Positions 1-4,500 of a stretch of 18,422 nucleotides of DNA are shown one piece after another. Origin of the DNA: Planctomycetota bacterium (GTDB lineage Bacteria > Planctomycetota > MHYJ01 > JACQXL01). The position numbers were made by a program, and so were the translations under genes. The stretch spans positions 1 to 18,422 of the forward strand of contig JACQXL010000068.1 in assembly GCA_016208805.1 (NCBI GenBank). The letters are read 5' to 3'. The first letter of the stretch is position 1. Every line of letters starts with the position of its first letter. The notes beneath the pieces are model-generated. The model had not been told where the DNA came from. It searched no databases and saw only the letters and a program-made list of their open reading frames with translations.

Positions 1-153
1 AACTGCCACGAAAGTGGCATTGCCGTTCTTCGCGGTGTTATCTTTCGGGTTGTAGTTCATGATCCCCAGATCAAAACCAATATTCTCCGCCTTTACGGTC
101 ATCGGGAAGCCAATAACTACCAACACGGCTAATACCACTAATAGTTTCCTCAT
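1..153 (-). CDS. Secreted or outer-membrane protein, N-terminal fragment
   Basis: The reverse strand from 153 down to 1 encodes 51 codons without a stop and runs off the left edge, so only the N-terminus is visible. It starts MRKLLVVLAVLVVIGFPMTV, a typical signal peptide: Arg-Lys, then about 15 hydrophobic residues, with a probable cleavage after VKA (residues 20-22). The mature part begins ENIGFDLGIMNYNPK. The pattern of short polar residues after a GFDLG strand would suit an outer-membrane beta-barrel or a periplasmic protein, but that is only an inference. A good Shine-Dalgarno sequence (GAGGAG, five to six bases upstream of ATG) fixes the start. The gene diverges from the operon beginning at 817. 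The family cannot be named from this fragment. Confidence 0.8.
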   Translation of the reverse strand, partial: MRKLLVVLAVLVVIGFPMTVKAENIGFDLGIMNYNPKDNTAKNGNATFVAV

Positions 154-209
154 ATTTTCTCCTCATTTGGGACATTTCCAAACCACATATAAACACTGAT
201 TGAATTCGT

Positions 210-237
210 GTCACCCACAGGGTGACCCAGTGGGTCA
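210..237. repeat. Two overlapping alternative hairpins
   Basis: GTCACCC (210-216) pairs with GGGTGAC (220-226) across a 3-base loop. The same GGGTGAC stretch supplies TGACCC (223-228), which can instead pair with GGGTCA (232-237). The two hairpins share 223-226 and so exclude each other. They lie about 60-80 bases upstream of the leftward gene starting at 153, on its 5' side. Confidence 0.6.
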
Positions 238-333
238 TCCGTGGCCAGAATTTCTGCCGCCTCGTGACAGAATGGACCTTCGTCCCACCGGGAGATTTTC
301 ATTCTCCCCCAAGGCCCTTTCTCTATCTGTTTT

Positions 334-358
334 CGGTATAAGCCGAGACCTTATACCG
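334..358. repeat. Perfect 9-bp stem hairpin
   Basis: CGGTATAAG (334-342) is the exact reverse complement of CTTATACCG (350-358), with a 7-base loop. No T-run follows on either strand, so it is not a typical intrinsic terminator. The CTTAT piece recurs in other palindromes of this window. Confidence 0.65.
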
Positions 359-542
359 CGCTACTTGCTTCTCACCTCCTTTCGTTCAAAAGCAATTCGC
401 TGTTATTTCCTATTCCGTGTTATCTTATTATATCGGCAATATCTGTCAAGAAAATAAGTAATATTTTTAGCCACAGATTACGAGACTTTCCAATGGAAGT
501 AGCAACGCCGTACCCCGAAAAGCACACAGAGTATCTAAAAAT

Positions 543-558
543 CCCCTCTTGAGAGGGG
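543..558. repeat. Short hairpin CCCCTC/GAGGGG
   Basis: CCCCTC (543-548) and GAGGGG (553-558) pair around a TTGA loop. It is the first of a run of hairpins that continues to 710. CCCCTCT and AGAGGGG words reappear in the composite hairpin at 661-710. Confidence 0.6.
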
Positions 559-560
559 TG

Positions 561-589
561 TCCCGCTCTTTGTCTCGCAAAGAGCGGGA
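561..589. repeat. Perfect 12-bp stem hairpin
   Basis: TCCCGCTCTTTG (561-572) and CAAAGAGCGGGA (578-589) are exact reverse complements around a 5-base loop. The TCCCGC...GCGGGA ends match the termini of the palindromic elements found inside coding sequence at 4425, 5372 and 6384, which suggests one broad repeat family. Confidence 0.75.
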
Positions 590-590
590 C

Positions 591-626
591 GGGGTGTGTA
601 AAGAGGAAACAGGAACGACACACCCC
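591..626. repeat. Hairpin GGGGTGTGT/ACACACCCC
   Basis: GGGGTGTGT (591-599) is the exact reverse complement of ACACACCCC (618-626), with an 18-base loop. It follows the 561-589 hairpin after a single base, so several stems can stack in a row. Confidence 0.6.
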
Positions 627-628
627 TA

Positions 629-654
629 CCTGCCCGCCGAAGCCTCGGCGCAGG
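629..654. repeat. Palindromic repeat with CGCCGA/TCGGCG stem
   Basis: CGCCGA (635-640) pairs with TCGGCG (645-650) around AGCC, extended by CCTG (629-632) with CAGG (651-654) across a two-base bulge. The GCCGAAGCCTCGGC core resembles the small G+C-rich palindromes that are dispersed in many metagenome-derived genomes; this likeness is from memory. Confidence 0.55.
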
Positions 655-660
655 CGGGAA

Positions 661-710
661 TCCCCTCTTGTCGGCGGAGATCCCGCTACTTATAGCGGGA
701 ATAGAGGGGA
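661..710. repeat. Nested double hairpin
   Basis: An outer perfect stem TCCCCTCT (661-668) with AGAGGGGA (703-710) encloses an inner perfect stem TCCCGCTA (681-688) with TAGCGGGA (693-700) around a CTTA loop. The inner unit TCCCGC...CTTAT...GCGGGA is a close relative of the palindromic elements inside the giant gene (CCCGC, CTTAT, GCGGG), so the same family occurs in both spacer and gene. Confidence 0.65.
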
Positions 711-816
711 CTTATACTGGTACCATAGATATCCTGCTACTTCTATCGAAAAGTCTCCAGATTACACAGATTATTTCCCTTGCCAAAGGGGTGGTTTTAA
801 GTTAGATAGAATCCCA

Positions 817-1575
817 ATGGAACCACAGATTAACACAGATAGACACAGATATAAAAACGTATTTACATGGGTAATTATACTCCTTAGTGTTCTTTGTGTC
901 TTTGTGGTTTTATCTGTTTCCAATGTGGTTGGCAAGGTTGCAGAAGATGAACACCCCCCCGCCCAAAAGCCCGCCCGGGCCGTGCCTTTGGCCATCGGCC
1001 AGTGGGTCAAATACCAGGTCAAACGGTACCAGAAGGATGACCCGGCCGACTCCCCCAGCGCCTTAGCCGAGGCCGAAATCAAGGTGGCCATCGTCAGCCG
1101 CGAGACGATGCGCAACGACGAAGAGTATTTCTGGGTGGAGTTCGTGATTAACGATGGCAAGGAGCAGGAACGGGTTATCAAGTTTATGATAGACCTGGAC
1201 GGCAACCCGGTGGCCGAGAAGTTGATACTGAAATACGGCCGGCTCCAGCCGGTGGAAATCCACCTGCGCATCTGGGAAACCAAGACCCGCATCACCCGCG
1301 AGATGCTCTTTGAGGATATCTCACAGGAAAAGATTCCCATCCGCTTCCCGGACAAGGAAGAAACCACTTTAGACTGCACCAAGGTGCTGGTCAAAGCCCC
1401 TTATCTTAAAGTAGCCGGTTATATGTGGTATTCGGATAAGGTGCCGCTGGCCGGGCTGGTCAAGTTCGCCTTTATTGAGGATAAAGACCGGACGATGATA
1501 CTGCTGACCGATTACGGCCTGACCGGCGGGCAGACAGTGATAAAAGAACAGGTGAAGAAGTTAGACTTCAAATGA
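817..1575 (+). CDS. Exported protein of unknown function, first gene of a two-gene operon
   Basis: The gene encodes 252 residues. After an unusual N-terminus (MEPQINTDRHRYKN) comes one hydrophobic segment at about residues 17-37 (VIILLSVLCVFVVLSV), most likely a signal anchor or signal peptide. The rest is soluble and beta-rich. It includes YFWVEFVINDGKEQE and a near C-terminal WYSDKVPLAGLVKFAF stretch, a pattern I associate with uncharacterised periplasmic proteins whose name I cannot give. The stop codon overlaps the next start as ATGA at 1572-1575, so translation of the giant surface protein is probably coupled to it and the two may act together at the envelope. No ribosome binding site is visible before ATG 817. 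The first eleven codons and part of the hydrophobic segment are read from intergenic-type repeats (820-848 and 888-932), so the annotated start is less certain than the body of the gene. Confidence 0.75.
   Translation: MEPQINTDRHRYKNVFTWVIILLSVLCVFVVLSVSNVVGKVAEDEHPPAQKPARAVPLAIGQWVKYQVKRYQKDDPADSPSALAEAEIKVAIVSRETMRNDEEYFWVEFVINDGKEQERVIKFMIDLDGNPVAEKLILKYGRLQPVEIHLRIWETKTRITREMLFEDISQEKIPIRFPDKEETTLDCTKVLVKAPYLKVAGYMWYSDKVPLAGLVKFAFIEDKDRTMILLTDYGLTGGQTVIKEQVKKLDFK
820..848 (+). repeat. ACACAGAT-type short-period repeat forming codons 2-11
   Basis: The stretch contains CCACAGATTA, ACACAGATAG and ACACAGAT in tandem with a period of about 10 bases. The same kind of sequence occurs at 468-480, 760-773, 1583-1607 and 11540-11550. 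Facing it at 888-932 is a reverse-oriented copy of a sister repeat (CTTTGTGTCTTTGTGGTT), the complement of AACCACAAAG seen at 9819-9828. Here both lie inside the gene starting at 817. Confidence 0.65.
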
Positions 1576-4500
1576 AACCAGAACCACAGATGACACAGAT
1601 TTCACGGATTTCATACTTCGGCAGTTGGAGGAACAACTTACTGCCGAGTATAGTTGGCAGTAATTTCACACCATGTCGGTATGACGTGGCGCTACGCTCA
1701 AACTGCCTACTACAGATTATTATATTTCTCTGCGTCGGAGTTTATCCCGCCGTCGGCGGGACGGTGAATATATGTGCAGAGGAGCAGACCGACCCCGCCT
1801 CCGCTAAAGCTACGGCGGACGAGGAAGCCAAACTGCTTTTAGCCAGCACGGTTGAGGTGGTCTATCGCTGGGAGGAGCCCCAGACCTCCGTGGACGAGAT
1901 TGTCTATAAACGGCTGGTAAAATTGCGCAGTTCCAAGGAAGCGACATATTATTATACGATGTATGCCCGCTGCAAGGATGATATCCTGGTGTCGCGCAAT
2001 GCCAGCCCGGATACCAGCCGCCAGAAGTGGATACCCGAACGGCTGCTGCTGGGCGGCAACATCATCACCTATGCCACCTACCAGAAAATCGTAGAGACGA
2101 TGCCCAAAGGGACCTACCGGATTCTTTATTACCAGCAGACGCCTAACGGGATATTGCAATTAGGCGAGGAACGCATCGGCACGGGCGAGTATATACCGGT
2201 TGGGGAATTCGTCCTGACGATTGCCTCCGAGGTGGGCCAGGAATCGCCGCCCACCCTCTGGTATGTGGGCGGCGCGATTGCCGGCGGCGTCAGTGTGCTG
2301 GATTACTTCAACGAGAAGAAAGAGGAAAAGAACCACCCGCCCACCGCCTCGCTCATCGTTATCCCCCAGACCGGCACCATCAGCAATACATTTTACTTTG
2401 ATGCGACCGCATCCGCCGACCCGGATGAATCCACGGCCAACCTGCTGGTGCGCTGGGACTGGGATAACGACGGCAACTGGGACACGCCGTTCTCGTTCAC
2501 CAAGACCGAGTCGCGCACATTCACGCTCGGCCCGCATACGATTGCGATGCAACTCCGCGATAGTTGGGGTCTGGATGCGCTGACCAGTAAAAGTATCTCT
2601 GTTATCGTATCCGGCAGTCCGCCGGCCGGCACTGCCCACCCGATGTTCCGTTATGACAAACAGCACACGGCCGCCAGCCCCTACGCCGGGCCAATCATCA
2701 ATACGGTCAAGTGGACCTGCGGCACCGGCGCGCCGGTGGAGTCCTCCCCGTCCATTGCGGCCAATAATAATGTATATGTCGGTTCGTATGACGGTAATTT
2801 GTATTGCATCAGTTACACCAGCGGGAGCGTGCTCTGGACGAGGTCATTAGGCGCGGCTGTATATTCGTCACCGGCCATTGCAACGGACGGGACCATCTAT
2901 GTTGGCGCGGGCAACTATCTTTATGCTCTGAACCCGGATAGCACGGTCAAGTGGACTTACGATACCGGCGCATTTATCAGGTCATCGCCGGTGATTGATA
3001 CGGACGGCACGGTCTATATCGGCTCTACCAATAATAAGTTATTTGCTATTAACCACGACAGCTCGTTCAAGTGGTCGTTTACGACCGGCGGGCTGATAGA
3101 CTCATCACCGGCCATCGGCGCGGACGGCACGGTCTATATCGGCTCCGGGGACGGTAAACTCTATGCGGTCAATCCGGCCACGGCATCTGCTAAGTGGACC
3201 TACGGCCCGACCGGCGGGCTGGCCGGCGCGCCGTCAGCGGACGGCGCCGGCACGGTTTATGCCGGCAGTATTGACGGTATCCTCTATGCGCTTAATTCCA
3301 ACGGCACTCTCAAATGGACATTTCCCACTGGCGGACCGGTTTATTCAAGTCCCGCCATCGGCGGGGCCGTATATATCGGTTCTGATGACGGTAAGTTATA
3401 CTCTGTTAATGCGGCCACCGGCGCCAAGAACTGGGAATACACGACCGGGAATAAAATCCGCTCATCACCGGCTATAGATTCGGCCGGAAATATCTATTTC
3501 GGCTCGGATGACGGTAAAATCTATTGTCTCAATTCCGGCGGAGGGCTGGTCTGGAGCCGGGATACGACCCAGCCGGTGCGCTCATCGCCGGCCATTGCCC
3601 AGACGCCAGCGCAAGTCATTTATATTGGCTCCAATGATATGAACCTTTATTCCATCTGCGTCACGCCGAGCGACCCGGCCAATGTCGTCATCAGCAACAG
3701 GGCGAATAAGAAATATGTTACGGTCGGCGAGGTAATCACATATTCCATCACGGTCGGTAATTTTACATCAACCACTGATACCTCAAATAATAATATTATC
3801 ATAGACCGGATTCCGGGCGGCTTCCGGTATCTGGCTGGTTCAACCCGGCTGGACGGTGCGGCGCAGCCGAATCCGGCTATCACGGGCACGTTATTGACCT
3901 TTGTTGATATCGGGCCGATTGCGCCGGGAGCGAGTGAAACGTTGTCCTATCAATTGCTGGTCGGCAGTGATGTCCGGAAAGGCGCGCATACCAACACCGC
4001 CTATTGCCAGTTCTTTGATGCGGCCTGGAAGGTTTCCAATACGGTTAAAGCCAAAGTACTGGTGATAGATGACCCGCTGTTTGACCTGGGCACGATTATC
4101 GGCAAGGTTTTCTATGACGTTAACAACGACGGCGAACCGCAGATGATTGAACCGGGCGTGTCCGGCGCGCAGGTGATAATGGAAGACGGCACGATTGTGA
4201 CGACCGACAAGGAAGGCCGGTTCCATATCCCCGGTATCTATCCCGGCCGGCACCTGCTCAAATTACAGCGGTATAATAGCAGGCCACAACTGGTAAATAT
4301 CACTGAAGGACTTCTGGTAAAGGCGAACTTTGCGGTCAATTCACTTGAGCCGATTAATATCCGCCCTGTTTCCGAGCCGGAGCCGTTTACCATAGTCGGG
4401 CTGGCCGACGGTGAAATCGGGCAGTCCCGCATAAGGCGGGATGTCGCTGCGGCTCCAAGGGCTGACCGAGACAACGATACCTACGCCGAAGGCCGAATCG

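Larger units (their letters stand above)
154..816. other. Hairpin-rich intergenic region between divergent genes
   Basis: No convincing gene lies here. The region separates the leftward gene starting at 153 from the rightward gene starting at 817, so it must hold both promoters, though no clear -35/-10 pair can be singled out. It is filled with perfect or near-perfect inverted repeats (entries below at 210-237, 334-358, 543-558, 561-589, 591-626, 629-654, 661-710) and pieces of the CCACAGATTA-type repeat (about 468-480 and 760-773). An 85-codon open frame at 200-457 is read through these repeats and lacks a ribosome binding site. Confidence 0.7.

Noticed and set aside
200..457. 85-codon open frame on the plus strand
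   Set aside because: It is read through several hairpins, has no ribosome binding site and no protein-like domain. The spacer between divergent genes is better described as repeats.
771..1394. 207-codon minus-strand frame opposite the 252-residue gene
   Set aside because: A shadow of the plus-strand gene: the plus strand has the export signal, overlap with the next gene and coherent beta-rich protein, while the minus reading has none.
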